Positions 25,866 through 35,062 of a stretch of DNA of 64,000 nt are shown one piece after another. This stretch comes from Thiotrichales bacterium (GTDB lineage: Bacteria > Pseudomonadota > Gammaproteobacteria > Thiomicrospirales > Thiomicrospiraceae). The notes under the pieces are model-generated. The model saw only the letters and a program-made list of their open reading frames with translations, was not told the origin of the DNA and ran no database searches. Within the stretch, counting starts at the first letter, position 1. Every line of letters begins with the position of its first letter. Both the position numbers and the translations under genes were made by a program. The DNA is taken from positions 248,001 through 312,000 of the forward strand of contig JAFGUG010000011.1 of the NCBI GenBank assembly GCA_016938655.1, read 5' to 3'.

Positions 25866-26516
25866 TTAAAAGTCATTCAACAGCAGTGGACATTTAAGCG
25901 GTTTTTGGTCAAACCAGGCCTGCCCATTTTGGAAGGTGAGTCGACCCTCTGCAAACCATTGAATGACTAAAGGATACGCTAAATGCTCTTGAAGATGCAC
26001 CTTGTTTTGTAAGCTTTCAACGTTATCGTCAATCTCTATACAGACTTTGGCTTGCAGGATAGCAGGGCCCTCATCCAGTTCGGGAGTGACAAAGTGTACA
26101 CTTAATCCGTGTTCAGAATCCCCCGCCTCAATGGCGCGTTGGTGGGTATTAAGTCCGGTGTATTTTGGCAACAGTGATGGGTGAATATTCAGCATTCTGC
26201 CCAAAAAATGACGGGTAAAGCCTTCGGTTAAGATGCGCATGAACCCAGCCAAAACAACGAGATCAACCATACTCTTATCCAGCACGTTTTGCAACGCAGC
26301 ATCAAATGTCTCTCGATTGCTAAATTGGGTGTGGTCAATCACTTGATGTTTAATTCCGGCCTTTTGAGCACGCTCTAGTCCAAACGCATTCGGTTTATTG
26401 GAGATGACTTGAACAATAGTGTAGAGTTCAGAGTGTAATTTTTGATGATTGATAATCGCTTGCAGATTGGAACCGCTTCCAGAGATAAGAACGGCAATGC
26501 GTATTGGCTGAGTCAT
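25866..26516 (-). CDS. purN: Phosphoribosylglycinamide formyltransferase
   Basis: Third step of purine synthesis, using 10-formyl-THF (216 residues). Motifs: LISGSGSNLQA at the N-terminus, LAGFMRIL, the catalytic NIHPSLLPKY with Asn and His, and HFVTPELDEGP with the catalytic Asp. A palindrome copy lacking the first base (near 25915) is coded as Gly-Gln-Ala-Trp. It is in a minus-strand run after purM with a 130-base gap. Confidence 0.95.
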   Translation of the reverse strand: MTQPIRIAVLISGSGSNLQAIINHQKLHSELYTIVQVISNKPNAFGLERAQKAGIKHQVIDHTQFSNRETFDAALQNVLDKSMVDLVVLAGFMRILTEGFTRHFLGRMLNIHPSLLPKYTGLNTHQRAIEAGDSEHGLSVHFVTPELDEGPAILQAKVCIEIDDNVESLQNKVHLQEHLAYPLVIQWFAEGRLTFQNGQAWFDQKPLKCPLLLNDF

Positions 26517-26645
26517 AAGTTAGCCTAATTGAATTTTGCTTGAAGGTTTTTAGAGTGAATCAAAAGGGGTGAAGGCTTAGCAATCAAGAACGTTGAAATT
26601 ATTTCGTTTGTCTTGAATTGCAAAGCTTTTGAAGTGAGTGGTTAC

Positions 26646-27695
26646 TTAGCCTTTAAACAACGTGACCGATGGTTCAGACTGCTCGGAATACTCAATTTCA
26701 CCAATCACTGAAACGGTTTCACCGGCTGCGGTTAGCAAGGCTGTGGCCTTTTCTTGATCCGCTTTGTCTAAAACAATGACTAAACCAATGCCGCAGTTTA
26801 ATGTGCGGTGCATCTCTTCATATTCGATATTTCCATTTTCTTGAATCCAGTCAAAAACGGCAGGACGTTTCCAGCTATTGGTATCAATTTTAGCCATGGT
26901 GTTTTCAGGCATAACGCGCGGTAGGTTTTCTAAAAGACCGCCACCGGTAATATGAGAAATGGCATGAATTTCAACTGATTTCATTAATTCTAGAACAGAC
27001 TTAACATAAATACGAGTTGGTGCCATTAAGGCATCAATTAACGGTTGGCCATCAATGTCTTTTTGCAAGTCTGCATTGGACACTTCTATGACTTTACGAA
27101 TTAGAGAGTATCCATTTGAGTGCGGACCACTTGCACCCAACCCAAGCATGACATCCCCCGTTTTAACTTTGGTGCCATCAATCAGGTCGGCTTTTTCAAC
27201 AATCCCGACACAGAACCCTGCTAGATCGTAATCGCCTTTTGGGTACATGCCTGGCATTTCAGCCGTTTCACCGCCAATTAAGGCACAACCAGATTGTAGA
27301 CAACCTTCACCAATCCCTTTAACCACATCCGTGGCGACTGCAATATCAAGTTTACCGGTTGCGTAGTAGTCTAAGAAAAAGAGGGGTTCTGCACCTTGGA
27401 CAATTAAGTCATTAACACACATCGCAACTAAATCGATACCCACTTGGTCGTGTTTTCCACTGTCAATCGCTAAACGCAATTTTGTGCCGACACCGTCAGT
27501 ACCTGAAACTAAAATTGGATTTTTGTATTTATCCATTGGTAGTTCAAAAAGGGCTCCAAATCCACCCAAAGAAGCACTAACTTCTGGGCGCGCAGTGGCT
27601 TTAGCGATGGGCTTAATAGCTTGTACTAAAGCGTTTCCGGCGTCAATGTCTACACCAGCGTCTTTGTAGCTGATTGAAGTGTTGTTTGTTGTCAT
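26646..27695 (-). CDS. purM: Phosphoribosylformylglycinamidine cyclo-ligase
   Basis: Fifth step of purine synthesis. From the Met at 27695 ([16 protein letters not shown]) it has 349 residues, close to the usual 345; the frame to 27740 adds 15 residues before the conserved start. Motifs: [54 protein letters not shown] and [13 protein letters not shown]. It is divergent from the DUF2066 gene, a layout common in gammaproteobacteria. Confidence 0.96.
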   Translation of the reverse strand: MTTNNTSISYKDAGVDIDAGNALVQAIKPIAKATARPEVSASLGGFGALFELPMDKYKNPILVSGTDGVGTKLRLAIDSGKHDQVGIDLVAMCVNDLIVQGAEPLFFLDYYATGKLDIAVATDVVKGIGEGCLQSGCALIGGETAEMPGMYPKGDYDLAGFCVGIVEKADLIDGTKVKTGDVMLGLGASGPHSNGYSLIRKVIEVSNADLQKDIDGQPLIDALMAPTRIYVKSVLELMKSVEIHAISHITGGGLLENLPRVMPENTMAKIDTNSWKRPAVFDWIQENGNIEYEEMHRTLNCGIGLVIVLDKADQEKATALLTAAGETVSVIGEIEYSEQSEPSVTLFKG

Positions 27696-27836
27696 AACGT
27701 CTTTTGTTCCAGTTTTTATGGCTCTGTTTAAATTATGCATCGGTGTTGGTTACGGATTCCGTTAAAAACCTGTAAAAGTCTCTACCGAGCGCACAAAAAA
27801 TATTATGATATTGTAACGAAATTTTAAGAGTCCGAT

Positions 27837-29012
27837 ATGAGAAGTTTTATTCTATTAGTGACGTTTTTAAGTTTTATTGGACTTAAGCCACTTATGGCTG
27901 CGCCCAATAACTTAAATTCGGATGATCTGTTTACCATTGTTGAGTCGTTTGACCCAACGGTTTCTGATGTTGATCAATCAATACAAAAGCCCGATTTGGA
28001 CAAGAAAATTCAACAAGGCATGCGAGACTTGTTAGTGCGACTTACTGGGGATTCGAGTATTGTCTCTAAAGAGGAGGTTCAGCCATTTGTAAGTCGTCCT
28101 AAATCTTGGTTAAGAACCTATCAATTTGAGCCGCGCAAAGAGGATGGGGTCACCATTGGACAAAATTTGGTGTTAGATTTCGATGCTCAGCGTCTATTGA
28201 AGGCCTTTCAGTCCGCACAAATTCAAATTTGGCCGAGTTCAGAGCGTCCAGCAACCATGTTGATGGGCAGTTACTTGGCTGCGGGCAATTTAATTAATCT
28301 AACGCCTGAAAACTTAGGTTATCGCCCAGACATCGATTTTAGAAGTTACCCAAAACTTTTAGCCTTACCGTATGTGATTGCAGAAAAAACTGAGAAGTGG
28401 GTTTATCCTGTGACCGGTGGGGCGATCCCTGCGGCGATGAGTGCAGAAATTAATCGCATGTTGACAGACACTAATCAGGATTATTTGCTGAGTTTTCAAA
28501 TTGAACAGAACATTGGACAACCGATGCGTTTATTATGGCGGTTATTTGGTAAAAACGGCTCGGCATTAGGTTCGGCACAAATTTCGGGTTCACAACTGCA
28601 ACCGTTAATGCAGACGATGTTTAGCCGCATGATCGCCGCTTACTCTTACACCTATAGACAGAATGCAGATGTTTTGAACGCTGCGTTGGTCTCGTTTGAT
28701 GATCTGATGAGTGCAGAACAGTTAATCGCCATTGAAAGCTACTTAAAAGCCCAAAAACCGAAAGTGCATCAAGTATTCTTGCAAGAGATTGTAGAGGATA
28801 AAGCGCTTTTTGAAGTCGTTTATCAAGGTAATTACAACGACTTTTTGCGTCTTGTCTCAACCGTTGAAAATACAATTTTAGTAAGTGAAGATGCCTTAAT
28901 TGGCCAAGTTAATTATAGGATGCGCGGCCTAGGCGTGATGCCTGAAACCCAGCTTATAGACCTTTCTAAAGAGTTTGAAGCCAATGTTCGTCAAGAACAA
29001 CAAGGACAATAA
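27837..29012 (+). CDS. DUF2066 secreted protein
   Basis: A protein of 391 residues with a signal peptide (cleavage near LMAAP). The DUF2066 region includes KKIQQGMRDLLVRLTGD, FVSRPKSWLRTYQF and later the LRLVSTVENTILV segment. The family is of unknown function but is usually placed, as here, between purM (divergent) and hda (same strand). The TAA stop is directly followed by the GTG start of hda with no intervening base. Confidence 0.8.
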   Translation: MRSFILLVTFLSFIGLKPLMAAPNNLNSDDLFTIVESFDPTVSDVDQSIQKPDLDKKIQQGMRDLLVRLTGDSSIVSKEEVQPFVSRPKSWLRTYQFEPRKEDGVTIGQNLVLDFDAQRLLKAFQSAQIQIWPSSERPATMLMGSYLAAGNLINLTPENLGYRPDIDFRSYPKLLALPYVIAEKTEKWVYPVTGGAIPAAMSAEINRMLTDTNQDYLLSFQIEQNIGQPMRLLWRLFGKNGSALGSAQISGSQLQPLMQTMFSRMIAAYSYTYRQNADVLNAALVSFDDLMSAEQLIAIESYLKAQKPKVHQVFLQEIVEDKALFEVVYQGNYNDFLRLVSTVENTILVSEDALIGQVNYRMRGLGVMPETQLIDLSKEFEANVRQEQQGQ

Positions 29013-29720
29013 GTGTTCGTACAACTTCCGTTAAAAATTGGCTTGCGCGATGATGCGTGTTTTGAGACCTTTGTTACCGAAGAGGAGTCGCTTGCATTTG
29101 CTTTAAACGCCCTGCAAACCGCGCTTAAGCACCCTTCCGGTAATGCGTTTTATCTTCACGCTGAAAGTGGTGCGGGTAAAACACATCTCTTACAAGCTGC
29201 TTGCCGTTACGTCACAGAAAAAGGTCAGGCCAGTGTCTACCTTCCGATGAAAGATGATAATCTGCCGCTAATTCCCGATGTGCTTTTTGGTTTGGAGCAA
29301 ACGCCGTTAGTGTGTTTGGATGATATGGATAATATCATTGGCCACAAAAAGTGGGAGTTAGCCTTAGCCAACCTGTTAACCAAGTCGAGTGTACAAGGCC
29401 ATAACGTTATTTTAGCGGGTGAAATTTCGGTGGTGGATTGGTCATTAATCACACCCGAATTAACCAAAGCATTAATTAATGTGCTGCCAATTAAGTTGTA
29501 CACCTTGCATGAAAAAGAGGAAGTGATTGTTGCTTTACAACGGCATGCGGCTCGCTTAGGCTTTGAACTGCCTGTGGAAGTGGGAAATTATTTGGTTAAA
29601 AAATTCTCCAGTGATCTGCAGGAATTACTCGCGGTTTTAAAGCTTTTAGAACAGGCAACACTGGTTGAAAAACGCCGGTTGACCTTGCCGTTTGTTAAAA
29701 AAGTGTTAGGGCACCAATAA
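29013..29720 (+). CDS. hda: DnaA regulatory inactivator Hda
   Basis: A DnaA-related AAA+ protein (235 residues) that, with the β-clamp, stimulates ATP hydrolysis by DnaA after initiation. An N-terminal clamp-binding motif QLPL (4-7) is visible, then Walker A-type GAGKTH (53-58), Walker B CLDDMD, and the C-terminal AAA lid. There is no DNA-binding domain IV, which separates it from DnaA. The start is GTG, abutting the previous stop, so translation is probably coupled. Confidence 0.92.
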   Translation: MFVQLPLKIGLRDDACFETFVTEEESLAFALNALQTALKHPSGNAFYLHAESGAGKTHLLQAACRYVTEKGQASVYLPMKDDNLPLIPDVLFGLEQTPLVCLDDMDNIIGHKKWELALANLLTKSSVQGHNVILAGEISVVDWSLITPELTKALINVLPIKLYTLHEKEEVIVALQRHAARLGFELPVEVGNYLVKKFSSDLQELLAVLKLLEQATLVEKRRLTLPFVKKVLGHQ

Positions 29721-29807
29721 CCTCTGCAAGAGAGTGCAAGCTCATTATCGAGTCATAGTGCCTCAAGATTATTGATAAGCCACAATGATATGATTTAGTA
29801 AAACTTA

Positions 29808-29817
29808 GCAGGCCTGC
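29808..29817. repeat. GCAGGCCTGC palindrome between hda and a TlpA-like gene
   Basis: Perfect core in the 133-base gap. Outer arms AAAC and GGTTT pair, with a T-T mismatch and a wobble nearer the core. Confidence 0.85.
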
Positions 29818-29853
29818 TTGGTTTCAATTTAGACCCATTTTAAGGAAAATTTT

Positions 29854-30384
29854 ATGACTTTATTTCAAATAAAGCCGGCGCAATCGTTTAAACGCGGTCT
29901 GCAAATGATGGTGATGATTCTGTCTTTAGGTTTGGCAGCAAACGTTGTGGCTGCGCCACCCGAAAAGCCAATTAAACTCATTGATTTGGATGGTAATGAG
30001 AGTTTCTTGTCAGACTACAAGGGGAAGTGGGTTATTCTGAATTTATGGGCAACTTGGTGTCCGCCGTGTTTAGTAGAAATCCCGGATTTGGTGTTGTTTC
30101 ATGAAGCCAATAAAGATAAGAATGCCATTGTAATTGGTGCTAACTACGAAGACATCGACCCTGCAAAAGTGAAAGCATTTGCAGAATCACAAATGATTAA
30201 TTTTCCGATTGTCCGTTTTGAAGGCAAGCCAGACGGCGTGACTTCACCGTTTGGAAAGTTGCAAGGCTTGCCGACCACCTACATGGTTGCCCCAGACGGT
30301 ACCGTTGTTGCAGCAAGAACCGGCATGGTTGATCAACAAATGTTAGAAGACTTTATGAAACGATACGAAGAGATGAAAAAATAG
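29854..30384 (+). CDS. Periplasmic TlpA-like thioredoxin
   Basis: A protein of 176 residues with a signal peptide ending near VVAAP (about 34). The redoxin fold has the active site CPPC in NLWATWCPPCLVEIPDL and the cis-Pro loop GLPTTYMVAPDG. It probably reduces a periplasmic disulfide. It has an AAGGAAAA ribosome site. It is the first gene of a plus-strand run: this gene, a second thioredoxin-fold protein, TolC, and a mini-adaptor. Confidence 0.9.
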   Translation: MTLFQIKPAQSFKRGLQMMVMILSLGLAANVVAAPPEKPIKLIDLDGNESFLSDYKGKWVILNLWATWCPPCLVEIPDLVLFHEANKDKNAIVIGANYEDIDPAKVKAFAESQMINFPIVRFEGKPDGVTSPFGKLQGLPTTYMVAPDGTVVAARTGMVDQQMLEDFMKRYEEMKK

Positions 30385-30437
30385 CGTAATATTTAGCTTT
30401 TAGACAGATTGATTTTATTCAGTGCTCAGGAGAGACT

Positions 30438-30962
30438 ATGAAAAAATGGATGATGGGCAGTTTATTAGTATTAGCGACCTTTTTTAGCTCGCAAGCTTGG
30501 TCAGCCGGTGCCTTTTTTGATGAGACATTTGGGAACTTTCAAGAAGAGTTAGAAACTGCGGCGGATGCCGGTAAAAAAGGAATTTTCTTGTTCTTTCATA
30601 TGTCAGAGTGCCCTTTTTGTGACCGCATGAAATCGACCATTATGACTGAACCGGACGTCATTAAACTCTACAAAGAGAATTTTTTAACGTTTCAAGTCGA
30701 CATTGAAGGCAGTAATGAAGTAACCGACTTTGATGGCACCGTGTCAACGGCGCAAGCCATGTCAGAAAAAAAATATCGTGTTCGAGCTACGCCCGTGATG
30801 ATGGTGTTTGACCTGCAAGGAAAGCCCATTCTCAAATACACTGGGCCAACCCGAACCAAAGAGGAGTTTATGTTGATGGCGCAATACGTCATTGATGGCG
30901 TTTACAAAGAGATGACGTTTACTAAATATAAACGTCAACAAAAAAATGCGACTAAAGAGTAA
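30438..30962 (+). CDS. Periplasmic thioredoxin-fold protein, SoxW/DsbD-gamma-like
   Basis: A protein of 174 residues with a signal peptide ending near WSAG (about 22). The active site is CPFC in FHMSECPFCDRMK, and the cis-Pro loop is RATPVMMVFD. The layout matches the 'thioredoxin_2' group that includes SoxW and the C-terminal domain of DsbD. A role in thiosulfate oxidation (SoxW) is possible but no sox gene is visible. Its stop overlaps the next start (TAATG), so it is coupled to the TolC gene. Confidence 0.88.
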   Translation: MKKWMMGSLLVLATFFSSQAWSAGAFFDETFGNFQEELETAADAGKKGIFLFFHMSECPFCDRMKSTIMTEPDVIKLYKENFLTFQVDIEGSNEVTDFDGTVSTAQAMSEKKYRVRATPVMMVFDLQGKPILKYTGPTRTKEEFMLMAQYVIDGVYKEMTFTKYKRQQKNATKE

Positions 30963-32365
30963 TGTCCATGGTTCGTTTTAAAACAACACAGCGATCTTTG
31001 ATTATGGCGCTCGGTTTTGGTTTGTCTGCTTTATCTTTGCCTCTTTACAGTATAGCGGCAGATCAGGCTTCTAATGATGTCGGTGAGCAAGCAAGTTTAC
31101 AAAATACTGAAAAGGTTGATGTCGTAACCTTACCTAATCCACTCACATTAGATTATGTGCTCTCGCTTCCCCTGAATCAGTTGCCACAAATGCAATATCA
31201 GCAAGCGCAATTAAATCAACTTCAAGCACAAAAATCCTTGCAAACGTCCACGGATAAAACGCAACTTAATTTAGTTGGGCGTTTGGGGTGGCGTGAGTTT
31301 GCGGATGAAACCCAAGACTACAACTTAGCGGCGGTGCATCTGAATCAAAAGCTGTACGATTTTAATCAAAGTGAGCGGTTACTTGATGCATTAGATATTA
31401 AGCAACAAGCCCAACAAATGGCGGCACTTAATACTGAAAAGCAAATAAAGTTGCAGGTTATGCAGGCTTACTTCAATGTGTTATTAGCCGACTTTCAGTA
31501 TCGCATTGATAACGAAGCGATGGCAATTGCTTATGTGGGGTTGGATAAAGCGAAAGACCGCCTTGATTTAAAAAGAATGTCTGATGTTGACTATCTTGAA
31601 ATAGAAACCGACTATGAAAAAGTGTTGGTTAAACGCACACGCTCTGAATATCGCCAACTGCAAACCCGTTTGGCATTAGCCAACTTACTGGGGCTACCTA
31701 AAGCTCGTCCGGATGAGTTAACGTTGCCAAAACTCGCATCGTTTTCTAAACGAGATGTTCAAACATTGGATTTAGAAAAATTACAGCAGCAAGTTATTGA
31801 CTCCAACCCAGAAATTCAAGTTTTAAAACAGCAGATTCAAGCAGGGCTGCTTGAAATGGAGAGTAAGCAGGCACAGGGTAAACCGACCATTTCACTGGAT
31901 GCTTGGGCTGGGCAACTTTCCAGTTATCCGGATATTAGAGAGGGGCGTTGGCAGATTGGATTACTGGTTGACATGCCGCTGTATGACGGTGGTGCAATTG
32001 ATGCTAAGGTGAATCAAGTTAAAGCGAGAAATCAACAACTTGATGCGCAAATGAGGCTCAAAGAGCAAGCGCTCAGAGACGAAGTGTCTGACCTCTATTT
32101 CCAACTCAAATTGTTAAAGAGTGAAAAATCACAAAACCAAAAGTTTGGTGACTATTCAGATTTGTATTTAGATTACAGCCGCGCGCTTTATGAAAACGAA
32201 AGTGCCACCGATTTGGGGGATGCAATGGTGCGTTTGTCTCAAGCAAATTACAATCAAATTAGTTGGCAGTTTAAACAGGCGCTTTTATGGTCAAAACTTG
32301 ACCTTTTAATGGCTAAACCCATTTTGACTGCTGAGGCCGATCAGCAAACTGAAACAGTGAAATAA
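30962..32365 (+). CDS. TolC-family outer-membrane channel protein
   Basis: A protein of 467 residues with a signal peptide (about 1-32, ending SIAAD), then two TolC-type repeats of long coiled helices: QLNQLQAQKSL, LLADFQYRIDNEAM and the second-half LQQQVIDSNPEIQVLKQQI. It should form an outer-membrane exit duct as a trimer. It overlaps the thioredoxin-fold gene by one base and is 11 bases before the mini-adaptor, so the three are surely one operon. No inner-membrane pump gene is present nearby. Confidence 0.88.
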   Translation: MSMVRFKTTQRSLIMALGFGLSALSLPLYSIAADQASNDVGEQASLQNTEKVDVVTLPNPLTLDYVLSLPLNQLPQMQYQQAQLNQLQAQKSLQTSTDKTQLNLVGRLGWREFADETQDYNLAAVHLNQKLYDFNQSERLLDALDIKQQAQQMAALNTEKQIKLQVMQAYFNVLLADFQYRIDNEAMAIAYVGLDKAKDRLDLKRMSDVDYLEIETDYEKVLVKRTRSEYRQLQTRLALANLLGLPKARPDELTLPKLASFSKRDVQTLDLEKLQQQVIDSNPEIQVLKQQIQAGLLEMESKQAQGKPTISLDAWAGQLSSYPDIREGRWQIGLLVDMPLYDGGAIDAKVNQVKARNQQLDAQMRLKEQALRDEVSDLYFQLKLLKSEKSQNQKFGDYSDLYLDYSRALYENESATDLGDAMVRLSQANYNQISWQFKQALLWSKLDLLMAKPILTAEADQQTETVK

Positions 32366-32376
32366 AGGACCGAATA

Positions 32377-32895
32377 ATGTTTAAGATGATGCCGTTGAAC
32401 GCATGGACAAATAAAGTGGTTTTGGCTAGCAGTTTAATGCTGGTTTCTGGTTTTGCGTTTGCCGATAAGGTCGCCATTGGTGCTTTGGTCGCTGGGCAAG
32501 TGACTAAAATGTATGTTGAAGAGGGGCAAACTGTGAAAGCCGGGGCTCTGTTGTTAGAGATTGATGCCGAGGCACACAATGCCAAACTTGACTATTTAAA
32601 AGCCGATCAAGCCGTTCAGCAGGCTCGATACGCCGACGCAAAGATTGAACTCGAGCAAGCGTTGGACTTGTTTGATCGTACCGTAACCGCCAGACGTACT
32701 TTGGATGGGGCGCAATTGCAACATGATGTGGCTTTAGCCGCTTTAAACAAAGCCAAAGCCAATCTGAGAATGGAGCAGGCCTGGTCAAAGTACTATCAAA
32801 TTAAAGCACCTGTCAGTGGTAAAGTTGCCAAAATTCATGCGCCTAAAGGCAGCACAGTTTACAAAGAAAACTCACCGTTAATTGAGTTAGAATAG
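32377..32895 (+). CDS. Miniature periplasmic adaptor (HlyD/biotinyl-lipoyl-like)
   Basis: A protein of 172 residues, roughly half the size of usual RND or ABC adaptors. It has a signal or anchor helix (about 12-30), the first half of a lipoyl domain (GQVTKMYVEEGQTVKAGALLL), a short helical hairpin (about 65-130) and the second lipoyl half (IKAPVSGKVAKIHAPKGSTV). The β-barrel and membrane-proximal domains are missing, and the protein ends cleanly. A one-change palindrome copy (32775-32784) codes Glu-Gln-Ala-Trp. It probably works with the TolC protein before it; the pump partner is unknown. Confidence 0.82.
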   Translation: MFKMMPLNAWTNKVVLASSLMLVSGFAFADKVAIGALVAGQVTKMYVEEGQTVKAGALLLEIDAEAHNAKLDYLKADQAVQQARYADAKIELEQALDLFDRTVTARRTLDGAQLQHDVALAALNKAKANLRMEQAWSKYYQIKAPVSGKVAKIHAPKGSTVYKENSPLIELE

Positions 32896-32973
32896 CGCAC
32901 ATTAAACATTCTGTAGCATTGTGCAACAAAACCTTAGATTGAATTAACTGTTAAAGACCTCAAGAGAAAAAGT

Positions 32974-33237
32974 ATGTTAGCAACCCGCATTCAATATGGC
33001 CTAAAATATTGGCGTTTGGCGATTCACTTAGTGTTTAAAACTAAGCATTTTGGAGTGAATAACTTGTGGTGGTCGTCACAACCTTCATCTATTGGTTGGC
33101 ACTGGTATCAAATTTTGTGGGGAGCCTTGACCATTATGCCGATTGTACGTAACTATCAATCATTGAAAGTTCGTAGCTGTTTAGGCTGGTTGCCAGAAGC
33201 AGAGTGTTTGGCTTTAGGCTTTAAATCAAAAAGTTAA
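32974..33237 (+). CDS. Small Trp-rich hypothetical protein (87 residues)
   Basis: ATG at 32974 with a purine-rich AAGAGAAAAAG ribosome site. The sequence is basic and rich in Trp (LWWSSQPSSIGWHWYQILWG) with one weak hydrophobic stretch. I recognise no family. It follows the adaptor gene by 78 bases on the same strand and precedes the PilZ-like gene. It could be a small membrane-associated protein; coding status rests on the ribosome site and length. Confidence 0.5.
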   Translation: MLATRIQYGLKYWRLAIHLVFKTKHFGVNNLWWSSQPSSIGWHWYQILWGALTIMPIVRNYQSLKVRSCLGWLPEAECLALGFKSKS

Positions 33238-33305
33238 TAGAGCTTTTATAAAGCTCATTCCATGTCTAGACTCTTTATTAAACTCTGTTAGTGGGTTAAG
33301 CAACT

Positions 33306-34136
33306 ATGATTCAGTTAGCGTTAGAACAAAGACAATCATTGCGTTTTCCCCGACCATTCTTAGTCACCGATTATGAAGATATTCACTTTCAATTGCCATT
33401 TAACGGACACGATGTCAATTTAACGGGGTTGAGCTTTTGGGTTGATGAAGCTGACCTGTTTATGCCTAAGCAGCAGCTAAGTCTGCGTCTGAAAAATATA
33501 TCTAATAATGAAACCTATTGTTTAGATGGTGTCGAAGTGGTTCATCAGCGTGAAGAGAATGGCAAAATTCTTTGTGGCTGTCATATTACTCAAGTCACCA
33601 GTGCACAGCTATTAGCGCACCACCGTATTGTAATGAGTGATCAACAAACCGCCTCGCAATCGATGCTTAACAGTGAGATGGCTGAATTTGACTTTGTAGA
33701 AGCGGGTTCGCCTGTTTCCAACGATCAAGCCGATTTTCAAGAAGCCAGTCTGGCTTTGAATATGGCGGTTTCTGAAATGAAATTTGGCCGGAGTCACTTA
33801 AATCAAACCTTTGTTGATTTGAAAAGTCTGGTTGCGCAAATAGCCGATGATTCGCTCAAAGAACGATTCGATCAGCAACTCGATACCTTACGGTTAGAAC
33901 AGGCTTCGATAGTGGATTCGAGTTTAGCCTTGACGATGCTAGCAAAACTGTTGGCACATACGCCAAATGATGTTGAGCAGCGCCAAGCCTGGAGGACCAT
34001 GATTGCCGACTTTGAGAATCGGTTTTTAACCGAACAGCATCGAGTTGTGTATGACTTTATGCACCAAGGCTTGTCGGTTGAAGAGGCGAATCAACAAGCA
34101 TTCGAGATGACCTTTAAAGACGGGTCTGGTCGCTAA
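33306..34136 (+). CDS. Possible PilZ-like cyclic-di-GMP effector
   Basis: A cytoplasmic protein of 276 residues. Its N-terminal 110 residues look PilZ-like: QRQSLRFPRPF, with Arg residues near the N-terminus, precedes DVNLTGLSFWV, in the place of the (D/N)x(S/A)xxG motif. A β-rich segment and then a long helical region (about 140-276) follow. The match to PilZ is partial and ligand binding is not certain. The many cyclic-di-GMP enzymes in this window make the idea reasonable. Confidence 0.5.
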   Translation: MIQLALEQRQSLRFPRPFLVTDYEDIHFQLPFNGHDVNLTGLSFWVDEADLFMPKQQLSLRLKNISNNETYCLDGVEVVHQREENGKILCGCHITQVTSAQLLAHHRIVMSDQQTASQSMLNSEMAEFDFVEAGSPVSNDQADFQEASLALNMAVSEMKFGRSHLNQTFVDLKSLVAQIADDSLKERFDQQLDTLRLEQASIVDSSLALTMLAKLLAHTPNDVEQRQAWRTMIADFENRFLTEQHRVVYDFMHQGLSVEEANQQAFEMTFKDGSGR

Positions 34137-34329
34137 GATTTACCTTCTTCCAGAGAGGGGGCTATTTAATTTTGAATAATAGTCAACACGCTCTGTCGCA
34201 TACAGTTTCATTTTTTATTTAGCCATAAAGATGAAAAAGTGTCCTTTAGTACAGTATTCATTTCTATTGATTTACTTGATAATGCAAACAAGTTAAGAAT
34301 AATAATTGATAAATTTTGAGGATTACTTT

Positions 34330-34983
34330 GTGAATAAAATTTTATTAGCAAGTGCTATTGGTTTTGCTACTTTAACAGCAGGACAAACTTATGCAGCAGA
34401 CTTTACTTCTGTTTTTACCGCAGATAATAAAGTTACAGGTTTTTCTTATTCTGTTGATGGCAATTCAAATGTCGTTGATTTGAGTGGGGTTGCGAACCTT
34501 GATGATTGGAAGAAAGCAAGCACAGTTGATTTAACAATTGCTGATGGTTCAAGCTATCAGTTTGTTTGGGATATTGTGAATAAGGGCACTTTAAGCTCAA
34601 ATAATCCAGTCTCTTTTCTTGGTGAATTTAGTTTAAATGGTACAAACTTCTTAAGTGATAACGTGGTTTGGGAAGTGAGTTCTGCCTATACGAATGGTTG
34701 GGAAACTGCGGTACTAAATACTGCTCAAGGTACAGATGCCTTCAACGGTGGTGATAATATTTGGACTAAGAACAACTCAGGCAATGCTATAGCAGGCATT
34801 GACACCCAAGCACAGTGGATTTGGGATGGCAGTGCGAATGGAACGAATGATGTCTTATCTTTCAGAGCAACGTTTGAAACGGCTAATATTACTTCTGCGG
34901 TACCAGAGCCAAGCACCTATGCATTAATGATTGCTGGTTTAGGATTGGTTGGGTTTATGGCACGTCGTCGTAAACAAGCATAA
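34330..34983 (+). CDS. PEP-CTERM sorting-signal protein
   Basis: From the GTG at 34330, which has a GAGGA ribosome site eight bases upstream, this is a secreted protein of 217 residues. A signal peptide ends near TYAAD, and a Thr/Asn/Ser-rich β-type domain makes up the body. The C-terminus is a textbook PEP-CTERM signal: VPEP at about 191, a hydrophobic helix (YALMIAGLGLVGFMA) and RRRK. Such proteins are processed by exosortase and linked to exopolysaccharide or the surface. No exosortase gene lies in the window. Confidence 0.88.
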   Translation: MNKILLASAIGFATLTAGQTYAADFTSVFTADNKVTGFSYSVDGNSNVVDLSGVANLDDWKKASTVDLTIADGSSYQFVWDIVNKGTLSSNNPVSFLGEFSLNGTNFLSDNVVWEVSSAYTNGWETAVLNTAQGTDAFNGGDNIWTKNNSGNAIAGIDTQAQWIWDGSANGTNDVLSFRATFETANITSAVPEPSTYALMIAGLGLVGFMARRRKQA

Positions 34984-35001
34984 CGTAAAACTTAAGCGAT
35001 T

Positions 35002-35030
35002 AAAAAAGGAGGTTTTGACCTCCTTTTTTT
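35002..35030. terminator. Bidirectional terminator between PEP-CTERM gene and rlmJ
   Basis: Perfect 12-bp stem (35002-35013 with 35018-35029; GC part GGAGGT/ACCTCC), a TTTG loop, and A and T runs on either side. It serves both convergent genes. Confidence 0.9.
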
Positions 35031-35062
35031 GTGTCTGAATTTTAGGTCAGCTAAAATGTTGG

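Noticed and set aside
32504-32788. 94-codon minus-strand ORF inside the adaptor gene
   Set aside because: It overlaps the lipoyl-domain coding sequence on the other strand and lacks any protein features.
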